Assembly (NCBI GenBank): GCA_018223365.1
Contig: JAGTTP010000001.1
Span: 62,001-126,000, forward strand
Reading direction: 5' to 3'
Length of the DNA: 64,000 bases
Origin: Clostridiaceae bacterium Marseille-Q4145
Lineage (GTDB): Bacteria; Bacillota; Clostridia; Lachnospirales; Lachnospiraceae
This document shows, one piece after another, positions 47,636 to 54,622 of this stretch. Both the position numbers and the translations under genes were made by a program. Below the pieces are notes generated by a model. The model did no database searches. It was not told the DNA's origin and worked only from the letters and a program-made list of their open reading frames with translations. Position 1 is the stretch's first letter. Each line of letters starts with the position of its first letter.

Positions 47636-47664
47636 ATTGTATACAATCTAACTTCGTATACATT
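47636..47664. promoter_or_regulatory. Paired GTATAC operators upstream of gntR-icd
   Basis: ATTGTATACAAT (47636-47647) is a perfect 12-bp palindrome; a second site, CGTATACATT (47655-47664), repeats the GTATAC core 20 bp away on the same helical face. FCD-type GntR proteins bind short TTGTATACAA-like sites, so autoregulation is likely. TACAAT within the first site (TATACAAT) is a possible -10. Confidence 0.6.
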
Positions 47665-47707
47665 TTACCATGTTAGAGGAAGATGTCAATGAGTTTGCGT
47701 AATTTAA

Positions 47708-48376
47708 TTAAAACTCCCGGTGTTCCATGATTTTTACAGCACAGAGATAAGCCATTGCCATGACTCCAAGATACAGAACCATCCCCATTGCTATAAACGG
47801 GAAACGATTGCGCTCCATCATTAACAACATCTGCTGGAACCATTCATTTTCCATCAATGCTACATTCCATTTTAGTTTGAAAAATGCAATCGCTGCAAAG
47901 AAGATGCAGGCCAGCATTCCGGTATAGATGCCTCTTCCTTTTTCGGCTCCATAATAGAAGATAACCGGAAGGCAAATACCAAGAAGCAGAACTGCCAGCA
48001 TGGCTACAGACAGGCTGGAAATCAGATATTCTTCCAAACCATCTGCATTTTGAAAAAATGCGCCTGCAATTCCTATTAAACTGCAGATTCCCCATACCAT
48101 GCAGGACATCAGGATACCAAAACAATATTTTTCCTTCACATAAGTTCGCCGCTCTACCGGCAACACCAGAAGGTATTTGATTCCATTGTCATACTCATCA
48201 TAACTGACCGTGCTGATTGTAAAAATAGTCGTCATCATAATACTGTAACTGGCTGCAAACTGAGGAAAGCTGTCACCCTGTAAAAAAGAGCATACGATCA
48301 TAAAAACAGCAATTCCGAGAAGTGTTTTCCCTTGTGTAATCATCAGTCTTCCGTCTTTGATCAATAATCCTTTCAT
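47708..48376 (-). CDS. ABC-2 type permease
   Basis: A 222-residue membrane protein with six hydrophobic segments and the ABC-2 pattern SYDEYDNGIKYLLVLPVERRTYVKEKY. Works with the ATPase encoded 1 nt upstream; the group resembles the Bacillus ytr system and related bacitracin or stress exporters. Substrate unknown. Confidence 0.85.
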   Translation of the reverse strand: MKGLLIKDGRLMITQGKTLLGIAVFMIVCSFLQGDSFPQFAASYSIMMTTIFTISTVSYDEYDNGIKYLLVLPVERRTYVKEKYCFGILMSCMVWGICSLIGIAGAFFQNADGLEEYLISSLSVAMLAVLLLGICLPVIFYYGAEKGRGIYTGMLACIFFAAIAFFKLKWNVALMENEWFQQMLLMMERNRFPFIAMGMVLYLGVMAMAYLCAVKIMEHREF

Positions 48377-48377
48377 C

Positions 48378-49223
48378 TTACTTTCCCTCCACCATCATGG
48401 TCATGATCTGATCAATGGTTCCTTTTTCAACAATTATCTGCGGCCAGTTTTCCTGATAAAAATCTTTCTGTCCAGTCAGGCAGGCATAACCATAATCTTC
48501 TTTTTTCACTCGAAGAAGATATTCTTTATCAAGAGTGTCATACTGTTCCGTTGTTACCTTCAGAATTCCATACTGTTCCAGAAGTGTATCCACATCTTCA
48601 TGAAGAATGATCTTTCCTTGATTCATCAGATAAACATCATCACAGAATCCCTCCAGATCACTGGAAATATGGGAACTGATGAGAATCGACCGATCTCCCG
48701 GCATCATAAATTCCCGCAAAAGATCAAGAATCTGTTCCCTCACCATCACATCCATCCCTGCTGTCGGCTCATCCAGAATAAGAAGTCTGGCATCTCCATT
48801 GGCAACAGCTGACAATACTTTCAGCTTTGCTTTCATGCCTGTGGAAAAATCTTTTAATTTCTTATCCATCGGCAAATGAAATTCCTCACATTTCTTTTGA
48901 AACCAGCCTTCATCAAATGCCGGATACATATTTTTTAATACGGCAATCAGATCTTTTCCCATGAGGTATCCGGAAAATCCAGCATCTGACCAGACCACGC
49001 CAATCTTCCTCCGGTCTTCTGCCGTAAACTCTGAAATCTCTTTTCCAAAGATCTCGACCCGTCCGGCCTCCGGCTTTGCCAGTCCGGTGAGCAGCCGGAA
49101 TGTGGTACTCTTGCCAGCTCCATTAGGGCCGATCAAGCCAGTTACCATACCTTCCTGCACCTCCACAGAACAGTCCAGGTGAAAGTTTTTATATTGTTTT
49201 TCTGCTTGTTCCAGTCTGATCAT
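48378..49223 (-). CDS. ABC transporter ATP-binding protein
   Basis: A 281-residue ATPase: Walker A GPNGAGKST, signature-like LKDFSTGMKAKLKVL (F-S-T-G-M form), Walker B LLILDEPTAGMD and H-loop SSHISSD. The C-terminal third is the ABC-2-type extension. Overlaps the GntR stop by 1 nt (TAATG). Confidence 0.92.
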   Translation of the reverse strand: MIRLEQAEKQYKNFHLDCSVEVQEGMVTGLIGPNGAGKSTTFRLLTGLAKPEAGRVEIFGKEISEFTAEDRRKIGVVWSDAGFSGYLMGKDLIAVLKNMYPAFDEGWFQKKCEEFHLPMDKKLKDFSTGMKAKLKVLSAVANGDARLLILDEPTAGMDVMVREQILDLLREFMMPGDRSILISSHISSDLEGFCDDVYLMNQGKIILHEDVDTLLEQYGILKVTTEQYDTLDKEYLLRVKKEDYGYACLTGQKDFYQENWPQIIVEKGTIDQIMTMMVEGK

Positions 49224-49597
49224 TACGGTTCCTCCAATACCATCTGAAATAATTCCAGCAGTTCCTCCTGCTCCATGCCGCAGCTTCTGCCCTTTCGAAC
49301 TGCTGCTGCCAGTTCCTCCTCGACTTCTCTCCGCCTCTCTTCCAGGTAAATGTCTTGTCCGGAACAGGTCACGAAGCTGCCTTTCCCGTGAACAGTCATA
49401 ATGAAGCCTTCCTGCTCCAGTCCGTCATAGGCCTTTTTAACGGTCAACGCACTGACCTTCAAATCCTTCGCCAGTGCACGCACCGACGGCAGTGCCTCCC
49501 CTTCTTTCATAGTTCCCTTTGCGATTCCGGAACGAATCTGTCCCATAATTTGTTCATAGATGGGCTCCATAGAAGAATGATTGATAATAAACTGCAT
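49223..49597 (-). CDS. GntR family regulator, YtrA subfamily
   Basis: A 124-residue regulator: winged helix (about 10-78; GEALPSVRALAKDLKVSALTVKKAYDGLEQEG) followed by only a short helical tail, as in YtrA proteins that control adjacent ABC-2 operons. Start ATG 49597 after CAGGAGGG. An operator-like palindrome lies in its promoter. Confidence 0.93.
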   Translation of the reverse strand: MQFIINHSSMEPIYEQIMGQIRSGIAKGTMKEGEALPSVRALAKDLKVSALTVKKAYDGLEQEGFIMTVHGKGSFVTCSGQDIYLEERRREVEEELAAAVRKGRSCGMEQEELLELFQMVLEEP

Positions 49598-49620
49598 CTT
49601 CTTCCCTCCTGTCTATAAAC

Positions 49621-49649
49621 AGTATATAACAGTTTATAACTGTTGTCAA
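49621..49649 (-). promoter_or_regulatory. Promoter with operator for the YtrA-ABC operon
   Basis: Perfect TTGACA (49644-49649), 17-bp spacer, TATACT (49621-49626). The spacer is filled by AACAGTT-TAT-AACTGTT (49628-49644), a perfect 7+7 palindrome, so a bound repressor would block RNA polymerase. A further half-site AACTGTT lies just upstream. Confidence 0.8.
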
Positions 49650-49684
49650 CTGTTATATGGTGTTTATTCATTGCTTTTCGCAGA

Positions 49685-49721
49685 TAAAAAGGCAGGCTGT
49701 GATTTTCTGTCACAACCTGCC
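49685..49721 (-). terminator. Intrinsic terminator of the gene at 49791
   Basis: GGCAGGTTGTGA and TCACAGCCTGCC (arms 49710-49721 and 49691-49702; one G-U) followed by TTTTTATC on the minus strand. 69 bp after the stop. Confidence 0.85.
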
Positions 49722-49790
49722 AATGTTACTAGTTTTTTACTGCCTCCATTATATATTCTGCAGCAGCCCCTTTTTATCTTGCTTCAGTCT

Positions 49791-50183
49791 TTACATCGAT
49801 TCAAAATCCAGTCGGATCAATCGGTTTCCATCCTCATCCTGGGGTTTTCTCATGAAAACCAGGTCCATATCCCTGGCCTGGAATTCCATCACCGCCTGTT
49901 CCGGCAGAATGGTTCGATAGCTTTGGGGCCAATGTCCTCCACAGGGAATGGCATAGTCATTCTCCGGATCCCACAGTATCAGAGATACCACTCTTGCATG
50001 ACATGCTTTGATTAATTCAATCGTCTTTTTTAATCCCAAGTATTCTGCAGCCAGATTGACCAACACAACTTCTGATTCTTTCACGGAAGGATTCCTGTAA
50101 TCCAGCTCATAAATACTATGAGCCTCATCATTATATTTCTGCAGCTGCTGGCTATGCATATCATTCAATAAAGTCTGTACCAT
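49791..50183 (-). CDS. Small protein of unknown function
   Basis: A 130-residue soluble protein, not recognised. It has a helical first half and a conserved-looking centre (ILWDPENDYAIPCGGHWPQSYRTILPEQ). ATG 50183 is chosen because GGAGGAG is 6 nt upstream; earlier in-frame codons lie before the ribosome site. It has its own terminator. Downstream of capA-like by about 100 nt. Confidence 0.7.
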   Translation of the reverse strand: MVQTLLNDMHSQQLQKYNDEAHSIYELDYRNPSVKESEVVLVNLAAEYLGLKKTIELIKACHARVVSLILWDPENDYAIPCGGHWPQSYRTILPEQAVMEFQARDMDLVFMRKPQDEDGNRLIRLDFESM

Positions 50184-50281
50184 CTTTCTCCTCCTGCCCT
50201 TTTCTTTCACATATATTCGCCTTTTTTATTTATCTATATATTAGACAATTTATGTATCAGAAAAGTTTCACAGGAAATAAA

Positions 50282-51457
50282 TTATATTTGCTCAAGGATA
50301 TAATTTTTTACATTTTCCAGCTTACTGTTTTTCCATTCTTTTTCTTTTTCTTTTTCTGCCAGTGGGCAGACAATGGCAAAATCCAGTGCCTCCCCGATGA
50401 CGCGCCCGCTTCTTCTTGGATTGGAGAAATTTTCCTTCCATTTTTCTTCGGAAGCATTGGCATACTCAGCTGGATTCAGATAAATCTGCTGCCGTTTGGT
50501 GGCACTGATAAACATTTTTGCCGCAAGGGGCTCCAATTTTAAATATTCTTCTTCCTGCACATCTTCAAAAATGCGTGGAATCTCGCCCTGTACCACATGC
50601 TCCGGTCCACGCTCAATTTTAATTCCAAACGGTTCAAAGGAAAAATCCTCTTCTGTAAAATGTAATTTCAGCAAAAGACCAATATCCGTATTGAACTGTG
50701 CCCGCTGATAATCTGTATCAAATATGAAATTACCCAGAGAATAGAAAATTGCCTTTTTATCAAAGGTCTCATAGTTCATGGGAACATGGGGATGATGGCA
50801 GACCACTACATCCGCGCCCATCTTCAGATATTCCAGATACCGGTCTCTTGTATAAGGCGTCGGCAGGGATGTGAATTCCTCTCCTCCGTGAGACACAATC
50901 ACGCACCAGCGGCAGGTCTTTTTGATTTCATTGATGACGTTTTGAATAGTCTCCATATCTGCCCAGTTGAGACATCCTGCTTTCTCTTCTCCTGCTGGTT
51001 TACAGCCTCTCTGATAACCCACACCAAACATGCCGATGCCGCCTGCATCCGGCAGAATCATAGGCTTCTTTGCTTCCTCCAGATTCATACCTGCTCCAAT
51101 GGTCTTTACTCCGTGCTTTTCAGCCTGCTCCAGCGTACATTTCATTCCCATCTCGCCTGCATCCATAATATGATTATTACAGATATTCCAGATATCCGCC
51201 TTCATCTTCTGAAGCACTTTGATTGCCGCCGGATTCATGGTATGCATCAGCTGCTGTACCCCTTCCGTCGTCGTATTGGATGCCTGATCCACCAGCGGGC
51301 CCTCTACATTTGCAATGACATGATCAGCACTGTGAAGAAAGGCAAGCACCTCTTTAGACAGCAGTTCCTCGTCATCCCATTTTCCATCCATATACCGGTC
51401 AAATCCGATATCACCGGTAAAAACCAGTGTTGCTTTATCTCGTTTTATCTCTGACAT
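50282..51457 (-). CDS. CapA-family (PgsA-like) metallophosphatase-fold protein
   Basis: A 391-residue protein of the CapA/poly-gamma-glutamate synthesis family, with a calcineurin-like phosphoesterase fold. Seen: FTGDIGFDRYM, ANVEGPLV, NICNNHIMDAG, VSHGGEEF and VVCHHPHVP...GNFIFD. No signal peptide or anchor is visible, unlike capsule CapA. ATG 51457; the ribosome site GGAGG is the 3' arm of the upstream terminator. No pgsBC genes nearby, so capsule function is doubtful. Confidence 0.86.
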   Translation of the reverse strand: MSEIKRDKATLVFTGDIGFDRYMDGKWDDEELLSKEVLAFLHSADHVIANVEGPLVDQASNTTTEGVQQLMHTMNPAAIKVLQKMKADIWNICNNHIMDAGEMGMKCTLEQAEKHGVKTIGAGMNLEEAKKPMILPDAGGIGMFGVGYQRGCKPAGEEKAGCLNWADMETIQNVINEIKKTCRWCVIVSHGGEEFTSLPTPYTRDRYLEYLKMGADVVVCHHPHVPMNYETFDKKAIFYSLGNFIFDTDYQRAQFNTDIGLLLKLHFTEEDFSFEPFGIKIERGPEHVVQGEIPRIFEDVQEEEYLKLEPLAAKMFISATKRQQIYLNPAEYANASEEKWKENFSNPRRSGRVIGEALDFAIVCPLAEKEKEKEWKNSKLENVKNYILEQI

Positions 51458-51458
51458 A

Positions 51459-51507
51459 AAATAAACCTCCAAACTGATAGGTCTATCTTACCTCAGTTTG
51501 GAGGTTT
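51459..51507 (-). terminator. Terminator whose 3' arm is the capA-like ribosome site
   Basis: A perfect 15-bp stem, AAACCTCCAAACTGA with TCAGTTTGGAGGTTT (arms 51493-51507 and 51463-51477), and T-rich TTTATTTTATG. It ends the AIM24-like gene, whose stop is 6 bp upstream, while the 3' arm GGAGG is 8-9 nt from the next ATG. Confidence 0.85.
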
Positions 51508-51513
51508 AATCAA
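51485..51513 (-). promoter_or_regulatory. Possible internal promoter of the capA-like gene
   Basis: TTGATT (51508-51513), 17 bp, TAAGAT (51485-51490). The 5' arm of the hairpin is the spacer, so an RNA starting at about 51478 would lack it and expose GGAGG. Both boxes are imperfect (4 of 6 each). Confidence 0.4.
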
Positions 51514-52191
51514 TTAGTTGTTTCCTGTCGGAATATACGGTTTGATTGCCATAGCTACATTGTAAAGAGGCATGGTCTGAAGCCAGATTTTACCCGGTCC
51601 GGTAAGTACCGTATTAAAGAAGCCTTCACCGCCAAGCAGTTTATTTTTCAGACCTTTTACCTGCTGAATATCCATCTTTACACTGGTCTCAAAACCGAGG
51701 ACATTACCAGTATCTACGACGATCTGCTGGCCTTCTTTTAATTCGTAAGCTACCAGCTCGCCATCCACCTCTGCAAATGCCGTTCCATTTCCGGACAGCT
51801 TCTGCATAATGAATCCTTCACCACCGAAAAATCCGGCACCCAGCTTTTTGTTAAAGTGTATGCTTAATTCTACTCCGGCCTCTGATGCGAGGAAAGCAGA
51901 TTTCTGAAGAACAAATTCTTTTCCCGCAGAGATTTCCAGAGGAAGAATTTTTCCGGGAAAACTGGATCCAAATGCAATCAGTCCCTTTCCGTTTGCAGTA
52001 TAAATATTCTGAAAAAGGTTCTCACCGGAAAATGCTTTGGAAAACATCTTTCCAACACCGCCTCCTGAGGTTGACATCTCCATATTCGGAGACATCCATA
52101 CCATGGAACCACTCTCTGTAATCATTTTTTCGCCATCTTCCAGCTTACATTCTACAACCGGAAAAGAGCCGCCTTTGATTTCATATTGCAT
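51514..52191 (-). CDS. TIGR00266/AIM24 family protein
   Basis: A 225-residue beta-sandwich protein of the AIM24/TIGR00266 family, conserved in many bacteria with no known activity. Seen: ITESGSMVWMSPNMEMS, GEGFIMQKLSGNGTAFAEVDG, and TVLTGPGKIWLQTMP at the end. Gly-rich turns repeat through the sequence. ATG 52191 follows AAGGAGGAA. It is 34 nt after a DUF975 gene. Confidence 0.9.
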   Translation of the reverse strand: MQYEIKGGSFPVVECKLEDGEKMITESGSMVWMSPNMEMSTSGGGVGKMFSKAFSGENLFQNIYTANGKGLIAFGSSFPGKILPLEISAGKEFVLQKSAFLASEAGVELSIHFNKKLGAGFFGGEGFIMQKLSGNGTAFAEVDGELVAYELKEGQQIVVDTGNVLGFETSVKMDIQQVKGLKNKLLGGEGFFNTVLTGPGKIWLQTMPLYNVAMAIKPYIPTGNN

Positions 52192-52225
52192 ATGTTATTC
52201 CTCCTTCTATTTAATGTTCTGCTCT

Positions 52226-52924
52226 TTATTGTGCATCCTTTAATGTCTGGTAAAGTTCTGCTTTTGTCAGATTCTGATAAGGAGCAACAAACAGGACATT
52301 CAGAATTCCAAGTGTAATGCCTCCAAGAATACTCCATCCAAGGAAGGAAAGATCCAGCACGAAGGCTTTCCATTTGTTTCCGGTCATCATCTTTTTGCTC
52401 AGGGCAAATACCTCTTTTCTTCTCATATCCGGATTCTCAGCCAGAATAAACGGCACCATCATATATTCATACATTTTAACAATACCCGGAATAATCAGCA
52501 GAACAGACCACAGACAAATAAAAACAGTTCTTACAAACATGATTCCACCAATATGTCCATATCCATTTTTAAATGAATAAAGGACGTCACCAAGTCCTGC
52601 TTCCTGATCCTCAACTGCATTGACAAAAAATTTCTGGCAGCCTACATGAAGTGGGTTCCACAAAAAGATCGTCAGAAGAAGACCAATCAGCATGGAAATC
52701 AGAATTGCTCCTGCTACCACTCCGATAATCAGTAAAAAAGTAGAACCATCCATTCCTGCAAATGCATCTTTTGCATTACTCAGTTCATCAGATGCCTCTC
52801 TTCCTGTACTGGCTGCACCTGATCCAGTAATAAAAAGGAAAATCAGACTCACAATCACTGACTTCCAATAGTTTTTTTTGAGCACAGATTTTGCATTTCT
52901 TTTCAAATCTGTTCTTGTCCACAT
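52226..52924 (-). CDS. DUF975 membrane protein (second copy)
   Basis: A 232-residue DUF975 protein, paralogue of 42120-43028 but without its charged tail. Shared segments: IPGIVKMYEYMMVPFILAEN and SKKMMTGNKWKAFVLDLSFLGW. ATG 52924 follows AGGAGGAA. A TATAAT box (52992-52997) lies about 70 bp upstream with no convincing -35. Neighbour of AIM24; joint function unknown. Confidence 0.82.
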   Translation of the reverse strand: MWTRTDLKRNAKSVLKKNYWKSVIVSLIFLFITGSGAASTGREASDELSNAKDAFAGMDGSTFLLIIGVVAGAILISMLIGLLLTIFLWNPLHVGCQKFFVNAVEDQEAGLGDVLYSFKNGYGHIGGIMFVRTVFICLWSVLLIIPGIVKMYEYMMVPFILAENPDMRRKEVFALSKKMMTGNKWKAFVLDLSFLGWSILGGITLGILNVLFVAPYQNLTKAELYQTLKDAQ

Positions 52925-53031
52925 AACACATTTCCTCCTGTACGTTTCATTTTCTTACAGCATACACTGATAACCGCATCTGTACAGCACCATTATACTA
53001 CATTTTCGGTGTTTTCTTTTTTAAATTTTCT

Positions 53032-53319
53032 TTAAATATCTGATAATTGTCTTAAGACAACCGCACGGCATGCATTGGTCCAGTGATTACACAGCTGTCT
53101 CCAGGATTCAGCTTTTTTCAATGTTTCTTCCGTTACAAAGGTCTGCAGTACCAGCATTTCCTGCTCATCCCAGTAAATAGTTGCATCTGTGATTTCTCTG
53201 TTCAGACGACTGCACAGAACTGCTGCCTTCTGCGCATCCGGATACCCTGGAAATTCCGTCCTGATAAAAAAACGGAACCATCCGGTCGTTACATCATCCG
53301 CAATGCAGCGAATTTCCAT
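53032..53319 (-). CDS. Small protein of unknown function (unknown cluster, third gene)
   Basis: A 95-residue soluble protein, not recognised. Alternating strands and helices with YWDEQEMLVLQTFV suggest a YbjN- or chaperone-like alpha/beta fold, which is only an impression. ATG 53319 follows TGGAG and is 3 nt beyond the previous stop, so it is coupled to its neighbour. Confidence 0.65.
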   Translation of the reverse strand: MEIRCIADDVTTGWFRFFIRTEFPGYPDAQKAAVLCSRLNREITDATIYWDEQEMLVLQTFVTEETLKKAESWRQLCNHWTNACRAVVLRQLSDI

Positions 53320-53322
53320 CAG

Positions 53323-53580
53323 CTACTCCAGACCAAGACTGTTGATCGTCACCAGAAGATATGGGTGTAATTCTTTATCCAACGCCATCTGATACTCTAT
53401 CTGTTCACTCTTTAACAAATCCATAACCGGATACAGTCTGCCAAGCAGAACCGGTCCCAGATCATCTGCAGTGTCTGCCCGGATTCCTGTTTCTGCTTCT
53501 TCCTCCTCAACGGAAAGCAGATCCAGATTCTGATCCACCCAGAGATATCTTACCGCCGGAACAGATTCTTCTGCCTTCAT
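53323..53580 (-). CDS. Small acidic protein of unknown function (unknown cluster, second gene)
   Basis: An 85-residue acidic protein, not recognised; contains EEEEAETGI and LGRLYPVMDLLKSEQIEYQMALDKELHPYL. It lies between two other small genes with 3- and 16-nt gaps. Ribosome site weak. May be a fragment of a larger gene. Confidence 0.55.
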   Translation of the reverse strand: MKAEESVPAVRYLWVDQNLDLLSVEEEEAETGIRADTADDLGPVLLGRLYPVMDLLKSEQIEYQMALDKELHPYLLVTINSLGLE

Positions 53581-53596
53581 AAATTCCGGTTTATAT

Positions 53597-53920
53597 TCAT
53601 GAGGTCTTTCTATCTGAAAAATAACTGCATAAATACAGATGATATACCAGCATCAGTTCATCGGACATCAAAAAAACCAGAAAATTGCTGATCCGAACCA
53701 TCCAGTAGCCAAGGATCCCTTCGATTCCTCTGAATGTCCACGCAATCGAATCCATACTCAAAAGTACTGCAACAAAGCAGTCCAGAATCATTAAAAGTTT
53801 TCTTTTCCCAAGCGGAAAGTTTTTACTCAAATGCATGCAAAAAGCCATAATCAGGCAAAAAATAGCTCCCCAGATTTCCAGCGATACGTGCATGGATCGC
53901 ATTGTAAACAGTGTTGGCAT
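53597..53920 (-). CDS. Small membrane protein of unknown function (unknown cluster, first gene)
   Basis: A 107-residue protein with three or four hydrophobic segments (LEIWGAIFCLIMAFCM, LMILDCFVAVLLSM and others), like the N-terminal sensor part of a larger signalling protein but ending abruptly at YFSDRKTS. ATG 53920 has AAAGGAAAAG upstream; the earlier ATG at 53959 lies inside a terminator arm and is rejected. Possibly a remnant. Confidence 0.58.
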   Translation of the reverse strand: MPTLFTMRSMHVSLEIWGAIFCLIMAFCMHLSKNFPLGKRKLLMILDCFVAVLLSMDSIAWTFRGIEGILGYWMVRISNFLVFLMSDELMLVYHLYLCSYFSDRKTS

Positions 53921-53939
53921 CTCTTTTCCTTTTTCCATT

Positions 53940-53971
53940 TTATAAAGAAGGACCGGCATAACTGCCGATCC
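53940..53971 (-). terminator. Intrinsic terminator of the coiled-coil gene
   Basis: GGATCGGCA and TGCCGGTCC (arms 53963-53971 and 53950-53958; one G-U) with a 4-nt loop, then TTCTTTAT. It is 15 bp after the coiled-coil stop and just before the small membrane protein gene. Confidence 0.75.
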
Positions 53972-53985
53972 TATTATATATTTTT

Positions 53986-54483
53986 TTATGCAATTTTAAG
54001 TTTATCACGAATTTCACGAATATCAAGTTGTAATCCCGATACTTTTATATCCAGCAATGTATATTCAGAGCGTCGGACCCGCACCATGTCAAGTTTACGG
54101 GACAGATCCAGATGTCCTTCTGCAATTTTACAGATATTGGGACGCAGCTCATTCTCCATGATAAATTCAATTTTCTCAGTCTTTCTGCCAAGTCTCTCAA
54201 CATCTGTACTGAGCTTCTCCATTCCGGTCTGAAGCTCCTCTACATCCACTTGAAGTTTTGTCACGTCCGCACGCAGCTCTTTCATTCCTACCTGCAATTC
54301 TGTCACGTCCGCACGCAGCTCTTTCATTCCTACCTGTAGCTCTGTCACATCTTTTCGCAGCTCTTTCATTCCTACCTGTAGCTCCGTCACATCTTTTCGC
54401 AGCTCTTTCACTTCTTCACGCACAGGTTCCATTGCCTTCGTGACAACACCACCAATCAGTTCCAGGTCTCTTTCATTTAACAT
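53986..54483 (-). CDS. Coiled-coil protein with 14-residue tandem repeats
   Basis: A 165-residue protein. After MLNERDLELIGGVVTKAMEPV, a 14-residue unit (ELRKDVTELQVGMK and variants) repeats about five times between residues 26 and 95, a clear two-heptad coiled coil; a second helical region follows and ends RDKLKIA. Probably a trimer- or dimer-forming rod; partner unknown. Repeats arise from nearly identical 42-bp DNA units and can vary in number. Confidence 0.8.
   Translation of the reverse strand: MLNERDLELIGGVVTKAMEPVREEVKELRKDVTELQVGMKELRKDVTELQVGMKELRADVTELQVGMKELRADVTKLQVDVEELQTGMEKLSTDVERLGRKTEKIEFIMENELRPNICKIAEGHLDLSRKLDMVRVRRSEYTLLDIKVSGLQLDIREIRDKLKIA
54240..54409. repeat. 42-bp tandem repeats within the coiled-coil gene
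   Basis: The word CGCAGCTCTTTCA recurs with exact 42-bp spacing at 54272, 54314, 54356 and 54398, with nearly identical sequence between. An in-frame coding minisatellite: each unit is one 14-residue coiled-coil block. Confidence 0.9.
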
Positions 54484-54622
54484 GCCTTTCTCCTCCTTTT
54501 CTTTAGCTATCCGTTTTACTTTTTTAAATTACAGCATATAGTATATCATATGTTTTATGAAATGTCAGTACAGTTTACATAAACCGCAGAAGTTTGTGCA
54601 TATTTCACAATAACTGATTGTA

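Noticed and set aside
53921..53959. Upstream ATG at 53959 as start of the small membrane protein
   Set aside because: Lies in the arm of the coiled-coil terminator without a ribosome site; 53920 has one.
54240..54409. CRISPR-like regular repeats
   Set aside because: 42-bp units are contiguous, without unique spacers, and stay in frame in a coiled-coil gene.
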